Source of the DNA: UBA5364 sp050259235 | GTDB lineage: Bacteria; Bacillota_I; Bacilli_A; RF39; UBA660 | Direction of reading: 5' to 3' | Assembly (NCBI GenBank): GCA_050259235.1 | Contig: JBLNAG010000002.1 | Location: 1 to 64,000 of the forward strand | DNA: 64,000 nucleotides | Shown here: positions 42,907 through 52,234 of the stretch, piece after piece | Layout: every line of letters starts with the position of its first letter | Position numbering within the stretch: the stretch's first letter is position 1 | Made by a program: the position numbers and the translations under genes | Notes under the pieces: model-generated | Databases searched by the model: none | What the model saw: the letters and a program-made list of their open reading frames with translations, nothing else | What the model was told of the DNA's origin: nothing

Positions 42907-44124
42907 TTAATAGTGATTTGAATAGAATATGTCACGATTACCCCACCAACCGGTTGGGACATTCATTTTCGTTGCTGGATTAACTAGATTAGAATAGAAT
43001 CTGGCATCCCAGAAACCATAATCATCTCCGGCATAACCATATAATAATCCAAAGTGTAAATGAGCACCAGTTGAACAAGAATCCCACCATGTAGCACTAG
43101 GATCTCCTCCTACAGCACCAATTACTGTATCCTTAGTTACAACATCTCCAACATTTACATATGTTTTATATAAATGCATATATTGCGATGTATAATTAAC
43201 ACCATTAACATTATGCTTAATATATAATGTAGTTCCTCCACAAGATGTTCTATAAGCAATATAACTTACAACTCCTTTGGCTGCAGCATATACATTTGTT
43301 CCTAAAGCCGCCACCATATCAACACCATTGTGGAAATCACTTACCCATCTACCATTTAACCAGAAAGTACGAGGACCCCATTCACTTGAAACACTACTAC
43401 TTATTAAAGGTCGCCAGAAAGTATTGTCTGGTGGAATTCTATTTCCACAGTTATTTACATCATCGTCTAACTGACAATTCATATCAAGACGAGTTTGAAT
43501 ATAATCTTCTTGTTGTCTAATTGATTCTTTTTTATCGATACTAATTTCATAAATACCGGCTAATTGATTACCTAATTTTGAAAGTTGACCTTCAAGATTC
43601 TTTTGCTCATCTTTTAAGTTTGCTTCTTTAACTTTTAACTCTTGACCTTTTTTGATATTGTCTTCAATCATTTGATTGTATTCTGCAATTAACTTATCGT
43701 TGTAATCAGTCATTTGTTCAGTAATAGCAACCCTATAAATAAAATCAGTAAAGTCTTGAGCACCAAAAGCATATTCTAAATACGCTGATTCACCATTAGA
43801 TAATTGTAAGAAATTAATAATATCTTTTATTTCTTTGTCCTTTTCTTTAATTTGAACATTCAATTGTTGAATCTCATCATTTAAATTAATAATATCTTTA
43901 TTAATTTGCAATATTTTAGAATTGATATTAGAAATATTGGTTTTTACTTCAGCAATTTGTTGATTAGTTAATTGTTCTTGTTTCTTACTTTCTTCATATT
44001 CTTTCTTTGTTTGTTCTAATTCATTATATAAATCTCGTAATGTCTTAGCTGAGACATTCTCAGGTATTACAAAACAAGAGATTAACAAACCTAAACAAAG
44101 GAATATATTAAATAATTTCTTCAT
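42907..44124 (-). CDS. Secreted M23 peptidase with coiled coil (EnvC-like)
   Basis: A 405-residue exported protein. A signal peptide (1-26, ending VSAKT) is followed by a long coiled coil (~30-200) and a LytM/M23 metallopeptidase domain (~240-385). Zinc ligands are seen in FHNGVDMV (His and Asp) and GAHLHFGL. This layout matches EnvC/NlpD-type murein hydrolases and activators, or CwlO-like PcsB regulators, in cell separation. All expected zinc residues are present, so it could be active itself. Confidence 0.88.
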   Translation of the reverse strand: MKKLFNIFLCLGLLISCFVIPENVSAKTLRDLYNELEQTKKEYEESKKQEQLTNQQIAEVKTNISNINSKILQINKDIINLNDEIQQLNVQIKEKDKEIKDIINFLQLSNGESAYLEYAFGAQDFTDFIYRVAITEQMTDYNDKLIAEYNQMIEDNIKKGQELKVKEANLKDEQKNLEGQLSKLGNQLAGIYEISIDKKESIRQQEDYIQTRLDMNCQLDDDVNNCGNRIPPDNTFWRPLISSSVSSEWGPRTFWLNGRWVSDFHNGVDMVAALGTNVYAAAKGVVSYIAYRTSCGGTTLYIKHNVNGVNYTSQYMHLYKTYVNVGDVVTKDTVIGAVGGDPSATWWDSCSTGAHLHFGLLYGYAGDDYGFWDARFYSNLVNPATKMNVPTGWWGNRDIFYSNHY

Positions 44125-44130
44125 GCATTA

Positions 44131-44766
44131 TCACTCCCTTAGACTTTTACGGATTCTTTTGTAATTTGGTGCATATTTTTCCACACAATTCCAAAAAGAT
44201 CTTGAATGGTTAAAATGAATAAAATGAGATAACTCATGAACAATAACATAATCTAATTTATCAATCGTTTCTCTAATTAGATTAGCATTTATTGTAATGC
44301 TTTCATCTCTTTTATTACATACTCCCCATCTTGTTTTCATTGCTCTTATTTTTAATTTAGGATAAGGTATCTTTTCTTCAAACTTGTTATATACAATATC
44401 TAATCTCTCATTAAAAATATGCTCAATTTGCTTCTTATACCACTTTGTTAAATCATTCATACTTTTAGTATATATTTTACCATTTAGTATAAATGTTTCA
44501 TTATATGAAGGAACAATGATTATATCATATTCTACACCTAAGAAAAAGAAGCTATCTCTTTTTTCTTGTTCACTATCCCTTTTGGTCATCATATCTTTTA
44601 AGTATTCTTGGTTACGATCTAATAACTCTTCAATATATCTTTTAGACGCCAAAAAGTTAGTAGTAACTTGAATTGTCTTATCTTCCTTTACTCGTATATA
44701 AGAATTCTTATTACTCTTTTTAACTATTTTAACATCGTAATAAACACCATCCAACTTATACTTCAT
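44131..44766 (-). CDS. YgjP-like zinc metallopeptidase (DUF45)
   Basis: A 211-residue soluble protein with HELSHFIHFNHSRSFW (~170-185), the HExxH-x3-H zinc motif of YgjP/DUF45 peptidases, preceded by KTRWGVCNKR, also typical. Biological substrates of the family are not known. It begins 1 base after the membrane gene upstream ends and lies 6 bases before the EnvC-like gene, so the three may be co-transcribed. Confidence 0.87.
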   Translation of the reverse strand: MKYKLDGVYYDVKIVKKSNKNSYIRVKEDKTIQVTTNFLASKRYIEELLDRNQEYLKDMMTKRDSEQEKRDSFFFLGVEYDIIIVPSYNETFILNGKIYTKSMNDLTKWYKKQIEHIFNERLDIVYNKFEEKIPYPKLKIRAMKTRWGVCNKRDESITINANLIRETIDKLDYVIVHELSHFIHFNHSRSFWNCVEKYAPNYKRIRKSLRE

Positions 44767-44767
44767 A

Positions 44768-45652
44768 TTAATTTACTGCTTTACTGCCCTTATGACATGA
44801 TTTTCTAACACATTTTTTTATACCATCATTTAGCAGACCATAACAATAATCATCATTTAATAAAGTTTCTATATTTTTTACTTTTAATAATAATCCATAA
44901 TATAGAAGTTCATTTCGATTTATTCCAGCATTATTTCCTAAACTATTAGGTAAATAGTTTTTAAAAGATAACCATTTATGATACTCATCATTTGCCACTC
45001 TTGTTCTCTTAAAGATGTGCATGAAATAAAACTCTAAGAAAAATGAAGGAAGAATCATACCATATCCAATGATAGTATGATAATTAAATATAATATTAAT
45101 TAAAAATAAAATTAATCCAACATACTTATATAAAATTATTTTAGTATAACAAGTTTTTGGTTCATAATAGTCAGTTAGAATTGTTTCTTTTCTAATTATC
45201 GCTAACCATAATTGATAATTTAATTGAAATTCAGAACGACCATGGTTACTATCACAGAATTTAGCAATAGTTGAAAAAGATACATGATCAATTTCACCCA
45301 TTGTTTCAAATAAAAGAGTTATAATAAACTTTTCACTTGCAATCATTTTATTTTGATTAACATGTGGATTTAAATATAATACATAATCATCCATTGTTCT
45401 TTCTATTCTAAGTATCCCTTTATCAATCATTGATATTATGGATACAGTTAAAACCTCTGGAATTATCTTTTTATACATTAGCAAACTTAATTCAACTGCT
45501 AATTTCTTACTAGGTATGTCTGTATAACGACTATTCTTATATTGAGACTTATATTCTCCACTGTGAGCTTGTGACAAATACATTATAAAAATAAGAAATA
45601 CTACATACCATATCATAACAGCAGCATAATAAATTGTTAAATATTCTTCCAT
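44768..45652 (-). CDS. DUF2207-like membrane protein
   Basis: A 294-residue protein with an N-terminal helix (~10-27), two further helices in the middle (~175-210), and a winged-helix-like segment LAVELSLLMYKKIIPEVLT plus MIDKGILRIER that recalls the C-terminal part of DUF2207 membrane proteins. The large N-terminal beta domain of full DUF2207 proteins is absent. Function unknown. A Cys-containing tail (CVRKSCHKGS) closes it. Confidence 0.55.
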   Translation of the reverse strand: MEEYLTIYYAAVMIWYVVFLIFIMYLSQAHSGEYKSQYKNSRYTDIPSKKLAVELSLLMYKKIIPEVLTVSIISMIDKGILRIERTMDDYVLYLNPHVNQNKMIASEKFIITLLFETMGEIDHVSFSTIAKFCDSNHGRSEFQLNYQLWLAIIRKETILTDYYEPKTCYTKIILYKYVGLILFLINIIFNYHTIIGYGMILPSFFLEFYFMHIFKRTRVANDEYHKWLSFKNYLPNSLGNNAGINRNELLYYGLLLKVKNIETLLNDDYCYGLLNDGIKKCVRKSCHKGSKAVN

Positions 45653-45719
45653 TTTACCACTCCTATATTTATATATAACATTTTATCATACTTTTCATCA
45701 TTTTAAAAGTAAAATGCGA

Positions 45720-45747
45720 CAAAAAAAGAGATGATTAATCATCTCTA
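45720..45747 (-). terminator. Intrinsic terminator after the YfcC-like transporter
   Basis: Stem AGAGATGA/TCATCTCT (45727-45734 with 45739-45746) with TTAA loop is followed by seven T residues on the minus strand. Confidence 0.85.
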
Positions 45748-47184
45748 TACTAGCATACTTAATAGTAAAGCAATTACTAAAATGACAGCTAAAATTTGTA
45801 ATAAGTATTTCCAAATATATTTAATCCATTCTTTGTATGAAGTTTCACTTAAACTTAATCCAGCGATTAAAATCATACTTGTTGGAATAAATAGCATCAT
45901 TAATCCATAAATAGATTGGAAAACAATAGTTAATACTGAATAGAATTCTGTATCTTTCCAAACTGCTTGAACTGGTGTAGCTATATTACTCATCATATAA
46001 TAGAAATCATTATAGAAGAAGCTACCAAACATAGATATTAAAGTAGCAACAAACACATTTACACTGTCAGTTAATCCTAACATATAGTTTGTTAATGTTG
46101 TACAAATTGTACCAGATTGTGCATTTAGTAATACAGCAAATATAATATTTGCTAATACTAAGTAGAAAGCTGGTTTAATTACTTTCTTAGCACCTTCACC
46201 TAAAGCAGTAATAATATCATTAAATTTAACATTGTAGATCCATCCTAATAAGAATGAAGCAATTATTAACATTAGTGACATTTCATAACTACCCCAGTAT
46301 CCAAGTGGAACTGTAGTGTAGCCTAAAATGTTAGTTATAATTGGTACATCACCAACTGTCACAGCAGCTATATTATTATATAAATCTGTGAAGATTGGAG
46401 TCTTAAATACAAGATACCAATTATAAGCACCAACTAATAGAGCAATAATTGCTAAGCCAGCTACAATAATAAGTGGCCAAACACTCTTCTTGCTAACAGC
46501 CTTACTATCATATAAAGGTTTTTCAACTTTTGTTGATTCTCCCTTATCTTCAGATTTCTTTGAAGATTCCTTTTTAGTATCATTTTTAGCTTTTGCTAAA
46601 ACGAATACTATTAATAAGAATGTTGTAATTACAAAGATTGCAATTTTAGCAATAATATCAGTATGTATTCCCAAATTATAGAAATAATTACTGTATCCAC
46701 TACTCATTCCATATGTACATCCAACTAAACCTACTAATATCGCTCCAATTGTAGAAGCTAAAGCAGTTAGTTTACTGTATCCTAATGATATAATAACAGT
46801 CATTAAGAATGGAACTAAAATAAATAGTGGCCAAACTAATCCAGATAAAGAAGATAATAATGATAATACAGAAATTACAATTATTAAAAATTTCTTTTCT
46901 TTACCTTTGAATTTTTTTACTAAGTAATCAACTATATTACTGTATACACCAGTCTTATTAACTACTCCGTAAAATCCACCTATTGCCAACAATATAACAC
47001 CATATTGGATAAATGTTGTAATAGTAAGTATTGGGAAATATATTATATCCATTAAACCTACTGGAGTAATTTTTCCCTTTACAAATGCGCCTGACTCAAA
47101 AGATCCAACTGGAATAATCCAACTTAATACAACAAAGATCAAGAAAGTTATTCCGATAGCTTTCAATAAATTATGCTTTTTCAT
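45745..47184 (-). CDS. YfcC-like transporter (C4-dicarboxylate/arginine-ornithine permease superfamily)
   Basis: A 479-residue permease with about 12-13 helices. The start LKAIGITFLIFVVLSWIIPVGSFE and the later GFYGVVNKTGVY resemble YfcC/ArcD2-like members of the ion-transporter superfamily. A polar loop rich in Lys, Ser and Glu (~200-225) interrupts the helices in mid-protein. Substrate not readable; a basic amino acid or carboxylate is likely. Possible promoter boxes TTTATA and TATAAT (47230-47225, 47207-47202, 17-base spacer) precede it, divergent from the radical SAM gene. Confidence 0.6.
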   Translation of the reverse strand: MKKHNLLKAIGITFLIFVVLSWIIPVGSFESGAFVKGKITPVGLMDIIYFPILTITTFIQYGVILLAIGGFYGVVNKTGVYSNIVDYLVKKFKGKEKKFLIIVISVLSLLSSLSGLVWPLFILVPFLMTVIISLGYSKLTALASTIGAILVGLVGCTYGMSSGYSNYFYNLGIHTDIIAKIAIFVITTFLLIVFVLAKAKNDTKKESSKKSEDKGESTKVEKPLYDSKAVSKKSVWPLIIVAGLAIIALLVGAYNWYLVFKTPIFTDLYNNIAAVTVGDVPIITNILGYTTVPLGYWGSYEMSLMLIIASFLLGWIYNVKFNDIITALGEGAKKVIKPAFYLVLANIIFAVLLNAQSGTICTTLTNYMLGLTDSVNVFVATLISMFGSFFYNDFYYMMSNIATPVQAVWKDTEFYSVLTIVFQSIYGLMMLFIPTSMILIAGLSLSETSYKEWIKYIWKYLLQILAVILVIALLLSMLV

Positions 47185-47201
47185 TTTCTACCTCCATTAT
47201 G

Positions 47202-47268
47202 ATTATATCATTTATAGTATAAAATATAAATAGGTTTTTTTACTTTTTTACCCAAAAAATGATATAAT
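47202..47268. promoter_or_regulatory. Divergent promoter region
   Basis: Minus strand: TTTATA (47230-47225), 17 bases, TATAAT (47207-47202) towards the YfcC-like gene. Plus strand: TTTACT (47239-47244), 18 bases, TATAAT (47263-47268) towards the radical SAM gene. The -10 boxes are perfect and the -35 boxes weak. Confidence 0.5.
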
Positions 47269-47288
47269 AATCAAAATTGAGGTGATTT

Positions 47289-48218
47289 ATGAATCCATTT
47301 AAATATAGCTATAATAACAAAAGGTATCATACGTTAGATTATCATTATAAATTATTATTTAACTGTAAAGTTGCTAAAATTAGCTTAAATGCTGGTTTTA
47401 CTTGTCCAAATATTGATGGAACAGTTGGTACTAAAGGATGTATATATTGTTCAAAAATTGGTAGTGGTGAATATGGTGGAGACTTTAGAAAGGATCTAAT
47501 TACTCAATTTGAAGATGGAAAAAAATTAATGAAAAAATGGAAAGCAAAATATATTGGTTACTTTCAAGCTCATACCAATACTTATGCTCCACTAAATATT
47601 TTAAAAGTAAAATATGAGTTAATATTAAAACAACCAGATGTAATTGGTCTTACTATAGCAACAAGACCAGATGCAATAAGTGATGAATGCTTAGATTATC
47701 TCAGCGAATTAAATAATAGAACTTTTTTAACTATTGAACTTGGATTGCAAACTATTCATGAAAATACCTCAAAATTAATTAATCGGTGCCACACTCTAGA
47801 TCAGTTTGAAATAATGGTTAATAAACTAAGATCAAAAAATATAAATGTCGTAGTTCATATTATTAATGGTTTGCCATATGAAACTAAAGAAATGATGTTA
47901 GATACTGTTAGATATTTAAATAAATTAGATATTCAGGGAATAAAAATACATATGTTATTTATTCTAAAAAATACACCATTAGAAAAAATATATCTAAAAG
48001 ATAATTTCCATATTCTAACTAAAGAAGAATATATTGATATTGTCTGTGATCAATTAGAATTACTAAGACCGGAAATAGTCATTCACAGAATCACAGGTGA
48101 TCCAATGAAAGAAGATTTAATCATTCCAAACTGGTTAATTAAAAAAACTATTCTCTTAAATGATATTGATAAAGAATTATTAAAAAGAAATACTTATCAA
48201 GGGAAAAAGACATTATAA
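47289..48218 (+). CDS. TIGR01212-family radical SAM protein (YtqA-like)
   Basis: A 309-residue radical SAM enzyme. The cluster motif is spread as C-P-N-I-D-G-T-V-G-T-K-G-C-I-Y-C (~38-53), the hallmark of the YhcC/YtqA family, where the first Cys is distant from the CxxC pair. Later come GYFQAHTNTYAP and IGLTIATRPD, also family-typical. The reaction is unknown. An RBS GAGGTGA precedes the ATG. It is one of only two plus-strand genes and ends in a bidirectional terminator. Confidence 0.88.
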   Translation: MNPFKYSYNNKRYHTLDYHYKLLFNCKVAKISLNAGFTCPNIDGTVGTKGCIYCSKIGSGEYGGDFRKDLITQFEDGKKLMKKWKAKYIGYFQAHTNTYAPLNILKVKYELILKQPDVIGLTIATRPDAISDECLDYLSELNNRTFLTIELGLQTIHENTSKLINRCHTLDQFEIMVNKLRSKNINVVVHIINGLPYETKEMMLDTVRYLNKLDIQGIKIHMLFILKNTPLEKIYLKDNFHILTKEEYIDIVCDQLELLRPEIVIHRITGDPMKEDLIIPNWLIKKTILLNDIDKELLKRNTYQGKKTL

Positions 48219-48230
48219 CAATGTCTTTTT
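48204..48230. terminator. Bidirectional terminator
   Basis: An 11-bp perfect stem AAAAAGACATT/AATGTCTTTTT with a 5-base loop lies between convergent genes. Each strand has a T-run from the stem base, so it can stop transcription from both sides. Confidence 0.85.
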
Positions 48231-49071
48231 ATTCTTCTATTAATTCCAATAAATTAACTATTTTTAAATCTTTAGACTTAATATATTTGATAATTAATTC
48301 TAATTCCCTTTCAACTGCATTATTTACATTTAATGCAATAATACTTCCAGAATCCAATTTATCTTTTATTTCAATAAATGGATAATTATTAACAATAATA
48401 TTAGGACTAATAGTATAGTTTTTATTTGATGCACATATATCTAGATCTTTAGTATCACCGGTTTTATAACAAAAGCTATTTTTCTGTTTACCTATCTTTT
48501 TAATGATTGTATCCATCCATATAAAAGTACTATTTTGATAATTAAGATTATCACTTAAATTACCAATATTATGTTTTTTTTCAATTAATTTTATAACCAT
48601 ATTGTTATTACTTGAAAACCAGTCACTATTGACAAAAAAGTTACCCTTTATTCCATTGCTGTTAAGTATTTGTAATATAGTATTAATATTATCTGTTCCA
48701 TCAACTAAGAAAACCAAACTAACCATCTTTTTAGTTTTATTACCACTAATGATATATTTATCTTTATTATCCTTCAAACTAATACTAGGTTTAACTTTTT
48801 GATATTCCAACAAATTAGCATTGTACTTGCCAAGACGACGCATTCTTTGATAACTTTTATCAATGTTAATTTCTTTTCCAGATATACCAGGTATAATAGT
48901 ATTCCCATTAATATATGCATTAATTGCTTCTACTTTATAAGAATTTTGTTCTTCTTTTATTTGAATCATAATATTATCTAATTCCTTAACAACACTCACA
49001 GTTTTTTCAGTATAAAAAAAACTAAAACTAACTAGACATAATATTCCTAGGTATTGGAAAAACTTCTTCAT
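48229..49071 (-). CDS. Polysaccharide deacetylase-like protein, probably inactive
   Basis: A 280-residue exported protein (signal/anchor helix 5-22) with a NodB-like fold. The family metal-binding Asp pair (TFDDG) is replaced by FLVDGTDN (~120-127), and the HxxxH zinc motif by HNIGNLSD (~166-173), where only one His is left. Overall resemblance is to YlxY/PdaB-like proteins of Bacillota, which include sporulation proteins. The missing ligands suggest a pseudoenzyme with a structural or binding role. Confidence 0.65.
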   Translation of the reverse strand: MKKFFQYLGILCLVSFSFFYTEKTVSVVKELDNIMIQIKEEQNSYKVEAINAYINGNTIIPGISGKEINIDKSYQRMRRLGKYNANLLEYQKVKPSISLKDNKDKYIISGNKTKKMVSLVFLVDGTDNINTILQILNSNGIKGNFFVNSDWFSSNNNMVIKLIEKKHNIGNLSDNLNYQNSTFIWMDTIIKKIGKQKNSFCYKTGDTKDLDICASNKNYTISPNIIVNNYPFIEIKDKLDSGSIIALNVNNAVERELELIIKYIKSKDLKIVNLLELIEE

Positions 49072-49142
49072 CTTATCACCTATTTAAATATATGAAATTA
49101 TTATTTTTTTTTAACTTATAATTGCATTTTTATCTAGGCTTC

Positions 49143-49169
49143 ACTCTTTTAATAGATTTTCATACTATA
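49143..49169 (+). promoter_or_regulatory. Sigma-K-type promoter of the Tyr/Pro-rich gene
   Basis: AC (49143-49144), a 16-base spacer, CATACTATA (49161-49169) match the mother-cell sigma-K pattern AC-N16-CATANNNTA exactly. It ends about 20 bases before the ATG. Confidence 0.65.
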
Positions 49170-49189
49170 TATATGAAAGGAGGAAGAAT

Positions 49190-49408
49190 ATGTATAATAC
49201 TAATCCTCGTACATATTATCCTTATAATGATAATGATGATCGTTTTATAGGAGGTGGATTTGCTGCTCCATTTCTTCTTGGTGGTTTAACAGCTAGTCTT
49301 CTAACACCTTATCGTCCTTATTACCCACCATATTATGCACCATATTCACCATATTATTCACCTTACTATTATCCAAGATATCCAAGATATCCGAGATATT
49401 ATTATTAA
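49190..49408 (+). CDS. Tyr/Pro-rich small protein, likely spore coat component
   Basis: A 72-residue protein starting MYNTNPRTYYPYND, with a short apolar stretch (GGFAAPFLLGGLTASLL, ~22-38) and then a tail built of Y-Y and P repeats: PYYPPYYAPYSPYYSPYYYP followed by three RYP/RYY units. About a third of the residues are Tyr. Such compositions are typical of crosslinked coat or crust proteins of spores. A strong AAAGGAGG site and a sigma-K-type promoter support late mother-cell expression. No family can be named. Confidence 0.75.
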   Translation: MYNTNPRTYYPYNDNDDRFIGGGFAAPFLLGGLTASLLTPYRPYYPPYYAPYSPYYSPYYYPRYPRYPRYYY

Positions 49409-49438
49409 AAAGCAAAGTTTACCTTTGTTTTTTTTATA
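49408..49438 (+). terminator. Terminator of the Tyr/Pro-rich gene
   Basis: AAAGCAAAG pairs with CTTTGTTTT (one G-T pair) around TTTAC and continues into a T-run. Confidence 0.75.
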
Positions 49439-49440
49439 AT

Positions 49441-49467
49441 AAAAAGAAGCTATTATTTAGCTTCTTC
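49441..49467 (-). terminator. Intrinsic terminator of rny
   Basis: A 9-bp stem (49444-49452 with 49458-49466) with a 5-base loop and minus-strand T-run overlaps the rny stop codon. Confidence 0.75.
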
Positions 49468-51006
49468 TTGTGCTCTTGTTTCTCTAATAACAATAACCTT
49501 AATTGTACCAGGATATTGCATTTCATTTTCAATACGATTTTTAATATCACGAGCTATCTTGTAACTTCCTAAGTCATCCACCTTATCAGGTTTAACAATA
49601 ACACGTAATTCACGTCCTGCTTGAACAGCAAAGGTATTAGCTACCCCTTCCATGCTATTAGCAATAGCTTCTAATTCTTCTAATCTCTTAATGTAATTTT
49701 CTAAAGAATCATTACGAGCTCCTGGACGAGAAGCAGATAAAGCATCTGCTATTGATACTAATACTGAAATAATACTTGTTGCTTCAACATCACCATGATG
49801 TGATTCAATAGAATTAATAACAGTATCATTTTCTTTATATTTTTTAGCTAATTCAACGCCTAAAGTAACATGGCTACCTTCTACTTCATGATCAATTGCT
49901 TTACCAATATCATGTAATAAACCTGCTCTCTTAGCTAATCCAACATTTTCGCCAATTTCAGCGGCCATAATACCTGCTAAATGAGCAACTTCGATAGAAT
50001 GTTGTAAAGCATTTTGTCCATAACTAGTTCTAAAATGTAATTTACCAATTAAAGCAACTAATTCAGGATCAACTTTAGTAATACCCAATTCAAATAAAGC
50101 ACCTTCACCATATTCAATAACTTTACTTTGAATTTCCTTTGTTGTCTTATCATATACTTCTTCAATACGTGCCGGATGGATACGTCCATCTTTTACTAAA
50201 GTATCAATTGTAGTATGAGCTATTTGTCTTCTAAATGGATCAAAACTTGAAATAACTATAGTTTCAGGTGTGTCATCAATAATTAAATCAACACCCGTTA
50301 CAGCTTCAATAGTACGAATATTTCTTCCTTCACGGCCAATAATTCTACCCTTCATATCATCATTAGGTAAAGTAACTACTGATACTGTTTGTTCACTAAC
50401 AACATCGCCAGCATATTTTTGCATAGACGAAACTAACATAGATTTAGCTTTTTTGTCAGCTTCTAATTTTGCTTCATCTTCACGATCTTTGATGTATGCT
50501 GCTATTTCTAAATTCATCATTTCTTCTACTTTTTTTAGAACTAAATCTCTAGCTTCTATCTTAGAATAACCAGCGATTTTTTCTAATAATTCAATTTGTT
50601 CTTTCTTAATTTCTTCCGCTCTTTCTTGTTCTTTTTGAATTTCTTTTTGTTTTTCAATTATATTATTTTCTTTTTCTTCTAGCATTTCTTCGCGATTTTG
50701 AAGAGTCTGATCGCGACGATTGATATTTCCCTCACGAATAAGTAATCGTTCCTCAGCATCCTTCACTTCTTGCTTTTTCTCTTTTACTTCTTTTTCCGTT
50801 TCAATTTTAACTTTGTGAGCCTCTTCTTTGGCTTCTAATAAATAATCTCTCTTTATTTTATCGGCTTCTTTTCTTGCTTTTTCGAGCATTAATTCAGCCT
50901 TTTTTGACATTAATGTACCTTTAATATAATTTAAAACTAGTATTAATATAACCCCAATAAAAATTCCAAGTAAAACAAGTAAACCGGAGAACATAATATC
51001 ATCCAT
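49453..51006 (-). CDS. rny: Ribonuclease Y
   Basis: A membrane-anchored endoribonuclease that starts mRNA decay in many Bacillota. Order: N-terminal transmembrane helix (~4-26), long coiled coil (~30-200), KH domain with GRIIGREGRNIRTIEAVTG (~217-235), and HD domain with HSIEVAHLAG and the metal-binding HDIGKAIDHE (~364-373). The 517-residue length matches. GGAGG precedes the first ATG. It follows recA by about 120 bases, which include a recA terminator; recA-rny adjacency is conserved. Confidence 0.97.
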   Translation of the reverse strand: MDDIMFSGLLVLLGIFIGVILILVLNYIKGTLMSKKAELMLEKARKEADKIKRDYLLEAKEEAHKVKIETEKEVKEKKQEVKDAEERLLIREGNINRRDQTLQNREEMLEEKENNIIEKQKEIQKEQERAEEIKKEQIELLEKIAGYSKIEARDLVLKKVEEMMNLEIAAYIKDREDEAKLEADKKAKSMLVSSMQKYAGDVVSEQTVSVVTLPNDDMKGRIIGREGRNIRTIEAVTGVDLIIDDTPETIVISSFDPFRRQIAHTTIDTLVKDGRIHPARIEEVYDKTTKEIQSKVIEYGEGALFELGITKVDPELVALIGKLHFRTSYGQNALQHSIEVAHLAGIMAAEIGENVGLAKRAGLLHDIGKAIDHEVEGSHVTLGVELAKKYKENDTVINSIESHHGDVEATSIISVLVSIADALSASRPGARNDSLENYIKRLEELEAIANSMEGVANTFAVQAGRELRVIVKPDKVDDLGSYKIARDIKNRIENEMQYPGTIKVIVIRETRAQEEAK

Positions 51007-51100
51007 AATATTGCCTCCATCTACATTATTAAAATTTTACTATAAGCGAAATAAATTATTTCACTCTACTATCATTTTAATGTTTATAAAATAATAAGTC

Positions 51101-51132
51101 AAGTAAAAAGTGATATTATCAAAATATCACTC
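51101..51132 (-). terminator. Intrinsic terminator of recA
   Basis: Stem AGTGATATT/AATATCACT (51109-51117 with 51123-51131), 5-base loop, minus-strand TTTTACTT. It overlaps the recA 3' end. Confidence 0.7.
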
Positions 51133-52167
51133 TTCTATAACTTTATCTTCATTAGCAACTTTTAGTTCTTTTTTAGGATTAGATTTGAAGTATTCCCTAA
51201 CTTTCTTTTCTAATTCATCTCTTAACTTAGTATTATTTTTTAATAATTCCTTTACATTTTCTTTCCCTTGACCAATTTTTTCTCCCTTATAAGCATACCA
51301 TGCGCCACTTTTTTCAAGGATATTTGTTTCTGTGGCAATATCAACTATTTCACCTTCACGAGATATCCCTTCACCATACATAATGTCAACAGCACAATTC
51401 TTAAAAGGTGGGGCCATCTTATTCTTAACAACTTTAATAGTCGTTTTATTACCAACTATTTCAGCCCCTAATTTAATTTGTTCAGATCTTCTTATATCCA
51501 AACGAATAGAAGAATAAAATTTTAAAGCTCTTCCCCCAGGAGTAACTTCGGGATTTCCAAACATAACTCCTACTTTTTCACGTAATTGATTAATGAATAT
51601 TGCAATAGTATTAGTTTTGCTAATAATACCAGATAGTTTTCTTAAAGCTTGACTCATCAAACGTGCTTGTAAGCCAACATGAGAGTCACCCATTTCACCT
51701 TCAATTTCTGCTTGAGGAACTAATGCAGCAACAGAGTCAATAACAACAATTCCTACTGCACCACTTCTAACCAAAGCTTCACATATTTCTAGAGCTTGTT
51801 CACCATTATCAGGTTGTGATAATAGTAATTCATTTATATCTACGCCTAATTTAGAAGCATATTGTGGATCTAATGAATGTTCAGCATCAATAAAAGCAGC
51901 TCTACCACCTTTTTTTTGAACTTCAGCAATAGCATGCAAAGCTACCGTTGTCTTCCCACTAGATTCAGGACCATATATTTCTATAATTCTTCCTTTAGGA
52001 TATCCACCTATTCCTAAAGCTACATCCAAACTTATTGATCCACTAGATACAACATCTATTTCTCTTGCTTTATTATCACCCAGTTTCATAACTGAGCCTT
52101 TACCAAATTGTTTTTCTATATCAAGTAAAACTTGTTCTAATTTTTTATCAGTAGTTGTACTACTCAT
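51127..52167 (-). CDS. recA: Recombinase RecA
   Basis: Strand-exchange ATPase and co-protease of the SOS response. Walker A GPESSGKTT (~65-73), Walker B VIVIDSVAALVP, the L1/L2 DNA loops with GVMFGNPEVTPGG, and QARLMSQALRKL are all present. The 346-residue length is normal, with an acidic C-terminal tail (NEDKVIEE). GAGG precedes the ATG. A consensus promoter with an SOS box just upstream lies at 52197..52248. cinA, often between pgsA and recA in Bacilli, is missing. Confidence 0.98.
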   Translation of the reverse strand: MSSTTTDKKLEQVLLDIEKQFGKGSVMKLGDNKAREIDVVSSGSISLDVALGIGGYPKGRIIEIYGPESSGKTTVALHAIAEVQKKGGRAAFIDAEHSLDPQYASKLGVDINELLLSQPDNGEQALEICEALVRSGAVGIVVIDSVAALVPQAEIEGEMGDSHVGLQARLMSQALRKLSGIISKTNTIAIFINQLREKVGVMFGNPEVTPGGRALKFYSSIRLDIRRSEQIKLGAEIVGNKTTIKVVKNKMAPPFKNCAVDIMYGEGISREGEIVDIATETNILEKSGAWYAYKGEKIGQGKENVKELLKNNTKLRDELEKKVREYFKSNPKKELKVANEDKVIEE

Positions 52168-52196
52168 AATGTATTCCTCCTCACTTCTACATTAAC

Positions 52197-52225
52197 ATTG
52201 TATAACATCTTAAAACTAATGTCAA
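52197..52225 (-). promoter_or_regulatory. recA promoter
   Basis: TTGACA (52225-52220), 17-base spacer, TACAAT (52202-52197) on the minus strand, about 30 bases before the recA ATG. Confidence 0.75.
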
Positions 52226-52234
52226 TACCTAAAA

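Noticed and set aside
43245..43520. Plus-strand 91-codon frame inside the EnvC-like gene
   Set aside because: Opposite to a well-supported M23 gene, and composition is that of reversed codons.
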